Part shown: in pieces, positions 7,806-17,040 of the stretch
Layout: each line of letters opens with the position of its first letter
Position numbering within the stretch: the stretch's first letter is position 1
Source of the DNA: Mariaggregatimicrobium sp964498785
GTDB taxonomy: Bacteria; Zhuqueibacterota; Zhuqueibacteria; Thermofontimicrobiales; Thiofontviventaceae
Direction: 5' to 3'
Length of the DNA: 64,000 nucleotides
Assembly (NCBI GenBank): GCA_964498785.1
Contig: CAZCJL010000005.1
Location: 60,729-124,728, forward strand
Translations under genes and position numbers: made by a program
The notes under the pieces: generated by a model
Databases searched by the model: none
What the model saw: the letters and a program-made list of their open reading frames with translations, nothing else
Told to the model about the DNA's origin: nothing

Positions 7806-10778
7806 ATGATTAATCTTTTTCCCTCCCTAAAAACATTGACTATTTTCTGTTTTCTATCTGTATTTTTGCTGGTAACCTCGGCATGGCGCTCCATTTCTTA
7901 TGGTCAACACATTTATAAAGAGACACAAAACCATCAATTAAAATATATTTCTCTTGAAAAAGCATTCTCAATACTGGAAACGATGTATGACATTCATATC
8001 GTTTATAAACAATCATTAATTGAAAGCAATATTCCGTTGGTTGATTTTAAAATCAGTGGTAATCGCCATGTTGACCTGAACAGCATTTTGGCGCCCAAAG
8101 ATTTAACGTATGAACTGGTTGGCATAAAAACATACGTAATTATTCCGGTGAAACAAAAATCGACAGCCGTGCTGATGGGTAAAGTAGTTGATGATAAGAA
8201 CCAGTCGTTAAGCGACGCGAATGTTTTTTTAAAAGCAACGACTCTTGGCGGCTCGACAGATGCGAATGGGATTTATGTGGTCAATAATGTTCCTGCGGAC
8301 ACGTTCACAATTGTTGTCAAATACCTCGGATTCAAAGCCTCCGAAAAATTAATCACGATCGGCGAGGGTGACACTATTCATACCAATTTCAAATTAATTC
8401 CGGATGTACTGGATTTTGAGACAATAATCATTACCGGAACGCGGAGTTCGTTGACGAAATTAGAGTCCAGTGTCGCGATTACAACGTTAAATTTTATGGA
8501 AATCTCCCAACGCTCTGCCCAAAATACCGCGGATTTACTGAAAGCAATTCCGGGATTTTACATAGAAAGCTCTGCTGGTGAGGCAAGCAATAATTTATTT
8601 GCCAGAGGGATACCCGCGGACGGCAGCTACCGTTACGTTTCTTTGCAGGAAGATGGCCTGCCTGTTTTTGAGGATTGTGAAGTTATGTTCGCCAATGTGG
8701 ATATTTTCTTTCGGGTGGACGAAACGATCCAATCGGTTGAGGGCATTCGCGGGGGGACAAGCTCGGTGTATGCCAGCAACGCGCCGGGGGGAATTATCAA
8801 TTTTATCAGCAAGCGAGGGGGAAATAAGCTGGGCGGAATCGCGAAAATGACTGTCGGAAATTACGGACTCTATCGCTCGGATATTAATTTCGGAGGTCCG
8901 CTTTCGGAGAACTGGCGTTTTAATGTCGGCGGATTTTTTCGTTATGGGGAAGGGGTGCGCGATCCGGGCTTCCCCGCGAACAGAGGCGGTCAATTTCGTG
9001 CAAATGTAACCCGACTGTTTAACAACGGGTATATCAGCCTGCACACAAAATATCTTAATGATCGCAATATCTTTTATATGTCGATTCCGCTTCAAGACAA
9101 GAATAATCCACGGGGGATTACGAATTTTAATCCGAATTACGGGACAATGACATCAATCGACGCGAATTATTTAAGTGTTCCCACCCCTGATGGCACGTTG
9201 TTCGAATCTGTACTGGAAAACGGAATGCACCCCATTGTCAAAACCATTGGCGGAGAATTTTTGTTCGACTTTTATGATGGTTTGTGCCTGAAAAATACAT
9301 TTCGCAACAGTCTAATTGACCATGAATTGAGTGCCATTTTCTCTCTTTCGGACCCATATTATGCCAATACCTTTGCAGAAAAGATCGCCGGATTTGATAG
9401 CTATCGGTATGAATACGCGCATTCGGGCGACATTATTGAAAATCCGTTAGCGCTTAATGACAACGGTCTTGTGGCCGAGGTCGGATGGTGGCACATTGAT
9501 GCGCCGATGCACAATTTCGCAAACAATGCCCAGTTATCAAAAGAGATTCATAACCATTTTATGACGGCTGGTTATTACTTTAGCACTTTTTCTGTTAAAT
9601 CATTGTGGTATTGGCAGAATTTATTGATCGAAGTTTCAGACAAACCACAGATGTTAAATTTAATCGATGTGACGCGAAATATCTCGTATACCGATAATGG
9701 ATACACCCGATATGGAAGTTCTTATGTGAATTATGAGATGGACGGCAATGTCAACGCGTTTTATTTTGTTGATGAATACAAAGTGAATGATAAGATTCGC
9801 ATCGACACCGGCCTGCGCTGGGAGATGGGAAAATACAGCGGATATGTGGAAAATCTGTACCAGGAACACCGGACCGATGATGCGGGCAATTTAATTGTTG
9901 ACGAATTTGGGAATCCGGTGGAATTTGGCTATGACTTGGGGGATTCCACAACATTGGCAGATGATAACGTTATGTATGGAGACGGAACCTACCGGCCTTA
10001 CGAATTCAACTACAATCAATTTGCGTTCGTTATTGGTGGCAACTTTGCAATCAACAACTCGATAGCGTTTTACGGTAACATCAACAATGGATTTCGGACG
10101 CCGGATGATCAGCATTTTGTGTTCTATGAACAGGGTGCTTATCGGGTTGAAAAAATTACACAATTTGAAAGCGGGATAAAGTACGCCGGTAAAAATTTCG
10201 CCCTTTTCGGAGCGCTATTTTATAATCAATTCAAAAATCTGCCCTTTTCTGATGAAGTCGTGGACCCGGAAACCGGGGAAATTGTCTGCGCCTTCCGCTT
10301 TGCAGATAGTCGAACCGTGGGCGTGGAACTTGAGGCAATCAGCCGGTACAACGGATTTGGGCTGGATATAACTGCAACGTTTCAGGATCCGCGCTATCAA
10401 AATTATGAATATGTGGGACAAAGTGTAAACTACTCCGGCAATCGCGTGCGCCGAATTCCGAGAATGTTTTTTGATGTCAGCCCATTTTTTAAAATGGGCA
10501 ACTTTTCTCTGTCCACCACGATGCGCTATCTGGGAATGCGTTTTACTGATGATGCAAATACCGGTAAGCTACCGGCATACACTTTTTTTAATGCCAGGGC
10601 GTCCTATATATTCCGGGATATTACAGTGACCTTAAACGGCTACAATTTAACAAATTCTATCGGATTAACAGAAGGAAATCCGCGGGTTGATAATACGCTG
10701 GATCCGCGGAATTATTTCTTTATGGCCCGCCCGGAATTGGGGCGTTTTTTTACGGTTGCTATGGGCTATAAATTCTAA
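7806..10778 (+). CDS. TonB-dependent receptor with STN signalling domain
   Basis: A 990-residue outer-membrane receptor. The ATG at 7806 is preferred over an upstream GTG-type extension at 7713 because it opens directly on a signal peptide (LTIFCFLSVFLLVTSAW). Domains: STN (secretin/TonB short N-terminal, about 40-105), a carboxypeptidase-regulatory-like beta-sandwich (about 115-195, MGKVVDDKNQSLSDANVFLK), a plug (about 205-335, with RGGTSSVYASNAPGG) and a beta-barrel ending in Phe (AMGYKF). STN domains signal substrate loading to a FecR-type anti-sigma factor, and a fecR gene begins about 120 nt downstream. The barrel carries GLTEGNPR near its end, a motif shared with the second receptor at 14256. 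Substrate unknown. Confidence 0.88.
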   Translation: MINLFPSLKTLTIFCFLSVFLLVTSAWRSISYGQHIYKETQNHQLKYISLEKAFSILETMYDIHIVYKQSLIESNIPLVDFKISGNRHVDLNSILAPKDLTYELVGIKTYVIIPVKQKSTAVLMGKVVDDKNQSLSDANVFLKATTLGGSTDANGIYVVNNVPADTFTIVVKYLGFKASEKLITIGEGDTIHTNFKLIPDVLDFETIIITGTRSSLTKLESSVAITTLNFMEISQRSAQNTADLLKAIPGFYIESSAGEASNNLFARGIPADGSYRYVSLQEDGLPVFEDCEVMFANVDIFFRVDETIQSVEGIRGGTSSVYASNAPGGIINFISKRGGNKLGGIAKMTVGNYGLYRSDINFGGPLSENWRFNVGGFFRYGEGVRDPGFPANRGGQFRANVTRLFNNGYISLHTKYLNDRNIFYMSIPLQDKNNPRGITNFNPNYGTMTSIDANYLSVPTPDGTLFESVLENGMHPIVKTIGGEFLFDFYDGLCLKNTFRNSLIDHELSAIFSLSDPYYANTFAEKIAGFDSYRYEYAHSGDIIENPLALNDNGLVAEVGWWHIDAPMHNFANNAQLSKEIHNHFMTAGYYFSTFSVKSLWYWQNLLIEVSDKPQMLNLIDVTRNISYTDNGYTRYGSSYVNYEMDGNVNAFYFVDEYKVNDKIRIDTGLRWEMGKYSGYVENLYQEHRTDDAGNLIVDEFGNPVEFGYDLGDSTTLADDNVMYGDGTYRPYEFNYNQFAFVIGGNFAINNSIAFYGNINNGFRTPDDQHFVFYEQGAYRVEKITQFESGIKYAGKNFALFGALFYNQFKNLPFSDEVVDPETGEIVCAFRFADSRTVGVELEAISRYNGFGLDITATFQDPRYQNYEYVGQSVNYSGNRVRRIPRMFFDVSPFFKMGNFSLSTTMRYLGMRFTDDANTGKLPAYTFFNARASYIFRDITVTLNGYNLTNSIGLTEGNPRVDNTLDPRNYFFMARPELGRFFTVAMGYKF

Positions 10779-10782
10779 ATGA

Positions 10783-10806
10783 GGCGCATTGGCGCTTTTT
10801 TATTGT
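10783..10806 (+). terminator. Weak intrinsic terminator
   Basis: A short GC hairpin (GCGC-ATTG-GCGC with flanking G-T and A-T pairs) is followed by six T residues, just after the receptor stop codon. It may partly separate the receptor from the fecR gene downstream. Confidence 0.4.
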
Positions 10807-10899
10807 TGCTTATTATTTAAAATTACATTATATTTGGATTATGAAAATTTTCAACTTTAATTCGTTTACATTTAATTGCAACGTTGGAATCGAACTATT

Positions 10900-11976
10900 A
10901 TGGAAACTGACCACTCACAGCTCGAAAAATTATTGTCCGATGAATCTTTTCAACGATGGATTTCGGAAACGGCGTCTGAAACAGAAAATCAAAAATGGAC
11001 TGAATGGCTAAATTCAGATCAAAAGCATTACGACATTTTCGATGACGCAATGCGCGTATGGAACGCGATACAGTTTCAATACGAAGCTTTACCGGACACA
11101 GATCGTGAATGGAAGAAATTGTCACATCGACTCAACCTGACATTGGATTCGGATTCATCCAATTACCAGGCATCTTCAAAAGGAAGAGCTGACAGAGGTC
11201 GTTCGTATTGGGGATATTTAGCAATTGCAGCCAGTATCTTACTGATTCTGCTGCTGCGGCAACAGCTTATTCATGACAGGCTCCCGGAAATCATACACCC
11301 GGAAACCGTTCACACCGATTTTGGCCAATGTCAGGATATTTATCTTTCAGACAGAGCACACATTATTCTCAATGCGAATTCAACAATCGAATATCCGGAA
11401 AATGTTTCAAATATCGGGACAATAAAAATAAATCTGAAAGGGGAGGCATATTTTGACGTATACCCCCAGGATCATAAAAATTATAATTTCATTGTTGAAA
11501 CGAAAGATGGCCAGGTTGAGGTCGTGGGAACAAAATTTGTTATTAATACCAGAGAAACCGGGACAAAGGTCGTTGTCGAGTCCGGCGCGGTCAGGATTAT
11601 GGTTGGCCCCGGCGATCAAATACAGAAACAGAATCCTCAAACGTCACTGATCCTGGAATCAGGTAATTTGTTGAAATTTCGGCAGGCAGACCGGTCGTTA
11701 AGAGCCATTCCGGTAAATGTTGAAGTCCACACGAGTTGGCGAACCGACCATTTGGTGTTCGACAATACTCTGTTCCGGGACATTGCTCAGCGCCTGGAGA
11801 AAACGTACAATATTAAAATTCAGGTTGAAGATCACGCATTGCTGGAAAATCGTGTATCCGGCTCCATTGAGAACTCTGATCCGGATATTATCTTTCAGGC
11901 CATTGCAAAAGTGCTTGGCGTCGAGATGAACAGAAAAGGGAACACCGTATTTTTTGAAAACAAGACCAGGGATTAA
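10900..11976 (+). CDS. FecR-family anti-sigma factor (copy 1)
   Basis: A 358-residue inner-membrane regulator. The ATG at 10900 is chosen over TTG at 10876 because the paralogue at 12998 aligns from here (both reach SQLxxLLSDESFQRW). A cytoplasmic sigma-binding N-terminus is followed by one membrane segment (about residues 105-122, YLAIAASILLILLL), a periplasmic FecR domain (GEAYFDV, VVGTKFVINTR, VVVESGAVRI) and the C-terminal DUF4974-type domain (LVFDNTLFRDIAQRLEKTYN). FecR proteins hold an ECF sigma factor inactive until an STN-bearing receptor signals. Its neighbours are the STN receptor upstream and a sigma factor downstream. Confidence 0.9.
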   Translation: METDHSQLEKLLSDESFQRWISETASETENQKWTEWLNSDQKHYDIFDDAMRVWNAIQFQYEALPDTDREWKKLSHRLNLTLDSDSSNYQASSKGRADRGRSYWGYLAIAASILLILLLRQQLIHDRLPEIIHPETVHTDFGQCQDIYLSDRAHIILNANSTIEYPENVSNIGTIKINLKGEAYFDVYPQDHKNYNFIVETKDGQVEVVGTKFVINTRETGTKVVVESGAVRIMVGPGDQIQKQNPQTSLILESGNLLKFRQADRSLRAIPVNVEVHTSWRTDHLVFDNTLFRDIAQRLEKTYNIKIQVEDHALLENRVSGSIENSDPDIIFQAIAKVLGVEMNRKGNTVFFENKTRD

Positions 11977-12009
11977 TTTATTACCTGACCTGCATTATTC
12001 ACAAATCGT

Positions 12010-12150
12010 GCCACAGAAACACAGAGGTCACAGAGAAACAATAACTTGTGTGCACATTACTTTTCAAACTGAGTTAAGAAAAAATCGAGGTACTATTTTT
12101 TGCGTAACGTTTTGAAAATAAAAACTCTGTGTACTCTGAGCCTCTGTGGC
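12010..12150. repeat. Degenerate element with inverted ends (CACAGAG type)
   Basis: The left end (12010-12035, GCCACAGAAACACAGAGG...) and right end (12125-12150, ...GAGCCTCTGTGGC) are imperfect inverted copies, about 21 of 26 positions matching. The AT-rich middle of about 90 bp has no ORF. It lies between fecR copy 1 and the sigma-factor gene, in the probable leader of the latter. Confidence 0.6.
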
Positions 12151-12212
12151 TATGACTTTTTCAGGCTAAATTTCTAAAACGAAATTCATGAAAAATCAAA
12201 CCAGAGGATTGT

Positions 12213-12800
12213 TTGAAGGTAATTGCCCGAAAAAAAAAGGAAGCAAATGATGAAAAACTCTGGGAGCAACTGAGACGGGGAGATCAATATGCTCTTGAAA
12301 TATTATTCAAGCGCTATTATGCGATGCTTTATGATTATGGGATGAAAATCATTAATAAGCAGGAATGCGTGAAAGACAGCATCCAGGAAGTTTTTGCCTA
12401 TATTTGGGAAAAACGAAATGCTCTTTCCGATGCAAAATCAGTTCCTGCCTATCTCATGGTTTCATTGCGACGAAAACTATTCGACTATATCCGGAAAAGA
12501 AACAGACAGAACGAAACCGTTCATCAGTTAGAATATAATTATCCGGAATCAGCCTTTTCAGTTGAGGATATCTGGATAATCAACGAAGAAGAACAGGAAA
12601 AAAAGCAGGCGCTTAAAATTGCGCTCAGTCAAATTCCGCCACGAATGAGTGAGGCGATTTATTTAAAAAAAATCAGCGGCCTGTCTTATAAAGAAATTGC
12701 CAGCATTATGAATATCAGCTCTCAAGCCGCACGCAATTATGTGTCAGAAGCTTTTCAGCGATTACGTACAATTCTCGATCCTACCAGTATCACATCTTAA
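12213..12800 (+). CDS. FecI-type ECF sigma factor
   Basis: A 195-residue sigma70-family ECF factor. Region 2 (about residues 30-95, ALEILFKRYYAMLYDYGM ... AYLMVSLRRKLFDYIRKRN) and region 4 (about 135-185, SEAIYLKKISGLSYKEIA, MNISSQAARNYVSEAFQ) are both complete. The start is TTG, with AGAGG five bases upstream; no in-frame ATG is available near it. FecI factors direct transcription of receptor operons in response to the substrate seen at the cell surface. It is the only sigma gene in the block and lies between two paralogous fecR genes. It probably controls the receptors on both sides; direct targets cannot be read from the sequence. Confidence 0.9.
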   Translation: MKVIARKKKEANDEKLWEQLRRGDQYALEILFKRYYAMLYDYGMKIINKQECVKDSIQEVFAYIWEKRNALSDAKSVPAYLMVSLRRKLFDYIRKRNRQNETVHQLEYNYPESAFSVEDIWIINEEEQEKKQALKIALSQIPPRMSEAIYLKKISGLSYKEIASIMNISSQAARNYVSEAFQRLRTILDPTSITS

Positions 12801-12997
12801 ATTTATTTTCCAACTTCAACCAACGTCAGTAACATCAGTTCGATCAAAGCAATCTAAGGCAACTTTAGCCACGGATTTGATCATTTTTTTTAAAAATTTC
12901 ATTTTGAACATTACATTTTTCAAGAAGTCTTCTCTATACTATTGAAAGTCAGAAAAATGAAAAATCGAATTGAGTGAAACTAAAAAGGGTCACGAAT

Positions 12998-14071
12998 TTG
13001 AATTCTCAACTACACACATTATTATCAGACGAATCATTTCAACGATGGTTAGATGGTGAGGCATTGGCGGCAGAAAAGCGAAAATGGAGCAAATGGCTAA
13101 GGTCGGAGCGCGTAAACAGAATCATCTACACTAACGCCGTTTTCTTATGGAAAACCATCCGGTTTCGTTCGCATTCGCTGCCCTTTATCAAGTACGAATG
13201 GGAAAGGCTTAAGCAACGATTACATTTTGATGTCCATACAAATGCAGTCCGCTCAATTCAAATATCCCCATTACAACGCATGATATCGAAATACCAATCT
13301 TCCCTGAAAATTCTACGATACAGTTTTGCTGCTGCTGCCGTGATAATTTTTATTATGGCAATACGGTATTTTTCAATCAATCCAACACCTAATAAAAACA
13401 ACTCAACATGGAATCTCGTTACAACCAATTTTGGTCAGCGAAAACACATCCATCTTCCTCAGGATATTGACATAACGCTCAATGCAAATTCGAGCTTAAA
13501 ATATCCCGGGAATATAAGCAGCTCCGAATCCATCAGATTACAATTACATGGCGAAGCCTATTTTGATGTGAAACATCATCGCCACCAGTCTCTTGATGTA
13601 GCAACCTGTGATGGCTGCATAAAGGTCGTGGGGACAAAATTTGTCGTTCATGAACGAAATGCGGGCACGGAAGTCGTTGTTGAACAGGGGCGCGTTAAAA
13701 TTTCAGTTGCTCCGCAGCCTGGTCAGGAGAATCAAAGCATAGAATCGATTTTCCTGAATGAAGGTAATTTGTTGTGTGTGGTGAGAGGAAATCATGCCGT
13801 AAAACCGTGCCCGGTGAATACGAAAGTGTACACCAGTTGGCAAAGTGATCAATTAATATTTGATAACACTAAATTCCGTGATATTCTCAAGCGGCTGACA
13901 GAAACCTACAATGTACAATTTGATGTCGAAGCCAAATTACTGGATCAAACAATTTCCGGTTCCATTGAAAACTCAACATTGGATATTATCATCAATGCAT
14001 TGGCCAAAACGTTACAAGCGAAAACGCATAGAAATGGAAATAAAATTACCATTAAATCAACTCCTGTTTAA
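12998..14071 (+). CDS. FecR-family anti-sigma factor (copy 2)
   Basis: A 357-residue paralogue of the FecR at 10900. The TTG at 12998 is proposed as start: AAGGG lies about 9 nt upstream and the alignment with copy 1 begins here; a GTG at 12974 would add eight residues. It has the same layout: N-terminal LLSDESFQRW, one membrane segment (about residues 108-125, FAAAAVIIFIMAIRYF), FecR domain (GEAYFDV, VVGTKFVVHER, VVVEQGRVKI) and C-terminal DUF4974-like domain (LIFDNTKFRDILKRLTETYN). It follows the sigma gene, the usual fecI-fecR order, and precedes the second receptor by 185 nt. Two FecR copies around one FecI suggest dual input or one decoy. Confidence 0.88.
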   Translation: MNSQLHTLLSDESFQRWLDGEALAAEKRKWSKWLRSERVNRIIYTNAVFLWKTIRFRSHSLPFIKYEWERLKQRLHFDVHTNAVRSIQISPLQRMISKYQSSLKILRYSFAAAAVIIFIMAIRYFSINPTPNKNNSTWNLVTTNFGQRKHIHLPQDIDITLNANSSLKYPGNISSSESIRLQLHGEAYFDVKHHRHQSLDVATCDGCIKVVGTKFVVHERNAGTEVVVEQGRVKISVAPQPGQENQSIESIFLNEGNLLCVVRGNHAVKPCPVNTKVYTSWQSDQLIFDNTKFRDILKRLTETYNVQFDVEAKLLDQTISGSIENSTLDIIINALAKTLQAKTHRNGNKITIKSTPV

Positions 14072-14107
14072 CCGCTTTTTTTAAAAAATGAAGTTTGTTA
14101 ACAAATC

Positions 14108-14255
14108 AAGGAGGGAACTATGGAAAAAACGTGACAAGCTTTATCAAATAGATAAGTTCAGTTAATTAAGGAGGAAAACAAAACCAAATAAATTTCGCAA
14201 CATCTTATTATTAATTGGCTTAATAATTATTAAAACTAAATAAGGAGGGAATCAG
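14108..14255 (+). promoter_or_regulatory. Leader with three Shine-Dalgarno-like sites, a 4-codon ORF and a hairpin
   Basis: AAGGAGG occurs three times (14108, 14168, 14242). The first is followed at correct spacing by ATG GAA AAA ACG TGA (14120-14134), a four-codon reading frame. The second has no start codon after it. The third serves the receptor gene at 14256. An eight-base-pair hairpin (ATTATTAA / TTAATAAT, 14207-14227) lies between sites two and three. The layout looks like a translational control leader; this is inference. Confidence 0.4.
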
Positions 14256-16757
14256 ATGTATTCGAAGAAATTTAAGAGCCCAATTTTCTTTACATTTGCG
14301 ATCCTGTTGCTTCTAACCTCGTTTGTTTTCTCGCAAACGACCGGAAAAGTAGAAGGCACAGTAAAGGACGCTGACGGCAATCCGTTAGTGGGAGCAAATA
14401 TTTATCTTAAAGGGACGACGTTTGGATCTTCAACCGACATTGATGGCAATTACTCCATTGTGAAAGTTCCGGCGGGCACGCATACCATTCTCGCCCGGTT
14501 TTTAGGGTATAAAACAGAAGCAGCAGAAATTACTGTAACAGCAGATAAAACTGTGAACAAAGATTTCACTTTAAGCTCTGATGTGTTGAACATGGACGCT
14601 TTGGTAGTTACAGGTACACCTGGCGGTGCCGGAATTCGAAAACGGGACGCCAGTTTTGCGATAAATACAGTGAATGAGGTGGAAATGAGACGCTTATCGC
14701 CAAGCAGCACCGCCGGTATGTTAGATGTCGTTCCCGGTGTTTGGTCAGAGAGCACGGGTGGAGTTGCAGGTGCAAACATTATGGTGCGCGGTTTGCCGTC
14801 CGGTGGCGACGCCCCATTCGTGACAATGTCGATTAACGGTGGTCCGATTTACGGTGTGGAAACACTTTCCTTCCTGGAACAAAGCACTATTTTTCGCGTC
14901 GACGAAACAGTCGAATTGACTGAAGCATCCCGGGGAGGTCCCAGTGCTGTATTCTCCAACGGCGAGCCGGGTATGACTGTAAACTTCAATCTTAGAAAAG
15001 GCGGCGAGGTAACCCAGGGCCGATTAAAATATAGAACGACTGACTACAATCAACAGCGAATTGATGGTTTTCTAAGTGGCAAAATGACAGATGGTTTGTA
15101 CTATATGTTCGGTGGCTACGTTCATACATCGCCCGGCATTCGAAATACTCAATTTAATGCAGAAAATGGAAAGCAGTTCACCGCGCAGTTAACGAAAGTT
15201 TTCAAACGCGGAGTTGTTAATGTCTTCACACGGCTTACCGATGATTACGGCCAGTGGATTCTGCCAATGTCGCTTGAAACCGGCAACGATTTAGGAACAT
15301 TTGCCCAACTCGGCAACGCAACACGCTTCCGAACATTGCAGATCAACACGCAAGGTGACAGTGCGACATTTGATTTTGCAAAGGGTCGCGGATGGAAAGG
15401 TAACGTCAGCGGAATCAATGCGAATTTCGACCTCGGTGCAGGCTGGATGGTCCGCGACGTACTGACATACACAGCCGGTGATGCAAATACGTACGGTTTT
15501 GTACCCAATGGAAATCCGGTTAAAGTGTCCGCTCTTGGTCTCAACACAGTTAAAACCAGAGGCGGTGAAGTGCTCAGCGGTTCAGATTATGTGCAGAACT
15601 ACGGTCATTGGGTTGTTATGAAAAATATTGAATCGTTGAACAACGACCTCAGCTTGAACAAAAAATGGAAAGAACATGACATCACTGTGGGCTTGTATCA
15701 GGCGCGTTGGAAATCAGAAGATTTCTGGACATTGGGCAATCATGTACCGGTTCACAATGTTGCCAACGGAGACTTGCTCGAGGAAGATATTACTGCTGAA
15801 ACTTTAGCTGAAAATGGAGGCGGAGGATCATGGAATTATGGTCTTCAATCTGCAGGAGACGCCCGCGTGACAGCAGTTTATGGAGCTGATTCATGGCAGG
15901 TCATGCCAGCATTGCGAATAGATATTGGCGCTCGCTATGAGTTTTTTGATCTGCAATACACACTCGATGCCGGCGCACTTCCGGATGGTAAAATTGACAT
16001 GGCCGAGTCGCTGAGCGGTAAAGACCTCGCAATGACTGCCGCAGCCAACTATGATATTAATCCGGAACTTGGTTTGTTTGCACGCTTCTCTGACAGTTTC
16101 ATTTTCCCGCACTTTGACATGATCCGGGAAGGAAAATACGGCCTTAAGGACGGCGATCTCGAAGCACAGGGTTTTGTGCAATACGAAGCAGGTGTTAAAT
16201 ATTCCTCCAAATTTTTCAGTCTGTTTACAACTGGTTTTTTTAACAGTGTTACGGTCATCGAAGGCGGCGTCGGAGCCACAAGAGAATCTGAGTTGCTTAA
16301 AACCGAAACCTTTGGTGTAGAACTCGATGGCGCCTTTTCGCTAAACGACTTTATGTTGCGCGCCGTTGCAACGTATCAAAAAGGTGAAATCAAAGAATCT
16401 GACCTTGATAATACTGTCGTGGGAAATTCAATTTGGCGTCAACCTGATTTTCAATTCAGAATTTCACCAAGTTATAATATTCATTTCGGAAATTCGACCG
16501 CAACCCTTTATGGTGCGTTCCGAAGAGTCGGAAAACGATGGGATTCAGTACAAAATGTATTTCAGTTAGATGCCTATAATAAATTAGACATTGGCGCAGT
16601 CGTCGCAGTTTCGAATGGATTGTCTTTTGGTATTCATATGGATAACTTGACCGATTCCGAAGGTCTGACAGAAGGTGATCCGCGTGATCCCGCTTCTGCA
16701 AATGGTCGTCCACTTTTCGGTCGCTCAATTCAATTTACTGTGACGCAGGATTTTTAG
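14256..16757 (+). CDS. TonB-dependent receptor without STN domain
   Basis: An 833-residue outer-membrane receptor. It has a signal peptide (about 1-26, ending FVFSQ), a carboxypeptidase-regulatory-like domain (about 30-115, GTVKDADGNPLVGANIYLK), a plug (about 120-250, VRGLPSGGDAPFVTMSING) and a beta-barrel ending with Phe (TVTQDF). It resembles the receptor at 7806 in the plug (FRVDETV followed by RGGPSAVFSNGEPG) and near the C-terminus (GLTEGDPR), so the two are paralogues, but it lacks the STN domain. A strong AAGGAGGG Shine-Dalgarno precedes the ATG. It follows fecR copy 2 and precedes a sodium/solute symporter, which may carry the substrate across the inner membrane. Substrate unknown. 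Confidence 0.88.
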   Translation: MYSKKFKSPIFFTFAILLLLTSFVFSQTTGKVEGTVKDADGNPLVGANIYLKGTTFGSSTDIDGNYSIVKVPAGTHTILARFLGYKTEAAEITVTADKTVNKDFTLSSDVLNMDALVVTGTPGGAGIRKRDASFAINTVNEVEMRRLSPSSTAGMLDVVPGVWSESTGGVAGANIMVRGLPSGGDAPFVTMSINGGPIYGVETLSFLEQSTIFRVDETVELTEASRGGPSAVFSNGEPGMTVNFNLRKGGEVTQGRLKYRTTDYNQQRIDGFLSGKMTDGLYYMFGGYVHTSPGIRNTQFNAENGKQFTAQLTKVFKRGVVNVFTRLTDDYGQWILPMSLETGNDLGTFAQLGNATRFRTLQINTQGDSATFDFAKGRGWKGNVSGINANFDLGAGWMVRDVLTYTAGDANTYGFVPNGNPVKVSALGLNTVKTRGGEVLSGSDYVQNYGHWVVMKNIESLNNDLSLNKKWKEHDITVGLYQARWKSEDFWTLGNHVPVHNVANGDLLEEDITAETLAENGGGGSWNYGLQSAGDARVTAVYGADSWQVMPALRIDIGARYEFFDLQYTLDAGALPDGKIDMAESLSGKDLAMTAAANYDINPELGLFARFSDSFIFPHFDMIREGKYGLKDGDLEAQGFVQYEAGVKYSSKFFSLFTTGFFNSVTVIEGGVGATRESELLKTETFGVELDGAFSLNDFMLRAVATYQKGEIKESDLDNTVVGNSIWRQPDFQFRISPSYNIHFGNSTATLYGAFRRVGKRWDSVQNVFQLDAYNKLDIGAVVAVSNGLSFGIHMDNLTDSEGLTEGDPRDPASANGRPLFGRSIQFTVTQDF

Positions 16758-16810
16758 ACAAAATAAAATAGTCGGTCAGTGTGTTTAATACTCTTATTTT
16801 GTGATGGTAT

Positions 16811-16844
16811 AAACGGGGTTGGCACGCAACCCCGTTTTAGTTTT
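16811..16844 (+). terminator. Strong intrinsic terminator after the second receptor
   Basis: An 11-bp stem, AAACGGGGTTG (16811-16821) with CAACCCCGTTT (16827-16837), closes a GCACG loop and is followed by T-rich sequence. It ends the Fec/receptor block. Confidence 0.85.
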
Positions 16845-17040
16845 ACATTTGAATTCAACGAAACTATTTCTTATATTTTTGGTTATAACCATAAATTTTT
16901 GAAATCTCTTCGGTACTGCTACAGATAGTGCTGCTGATTAATGTCGTTTTTGCAATTCTGAATTGAACGAACAATTATATTAAACTACATTTCAATTTTT
17001 TCGGAGCAAATTTCAAATTTAGAAACAAAGGAATAATGAA

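Noticed and set aside
8595..9095. A 166-residue minus-strand frame.
   Set aside because: It lies entirely inside the plug and barrel of the TonB receptor on the other strand and has no domain features.
12739..12945. A 68-residue frame overlapping the end of the sigma factor.
   Set aside because: Out of frame with fecI, no start signal, mostly spacer sequence.
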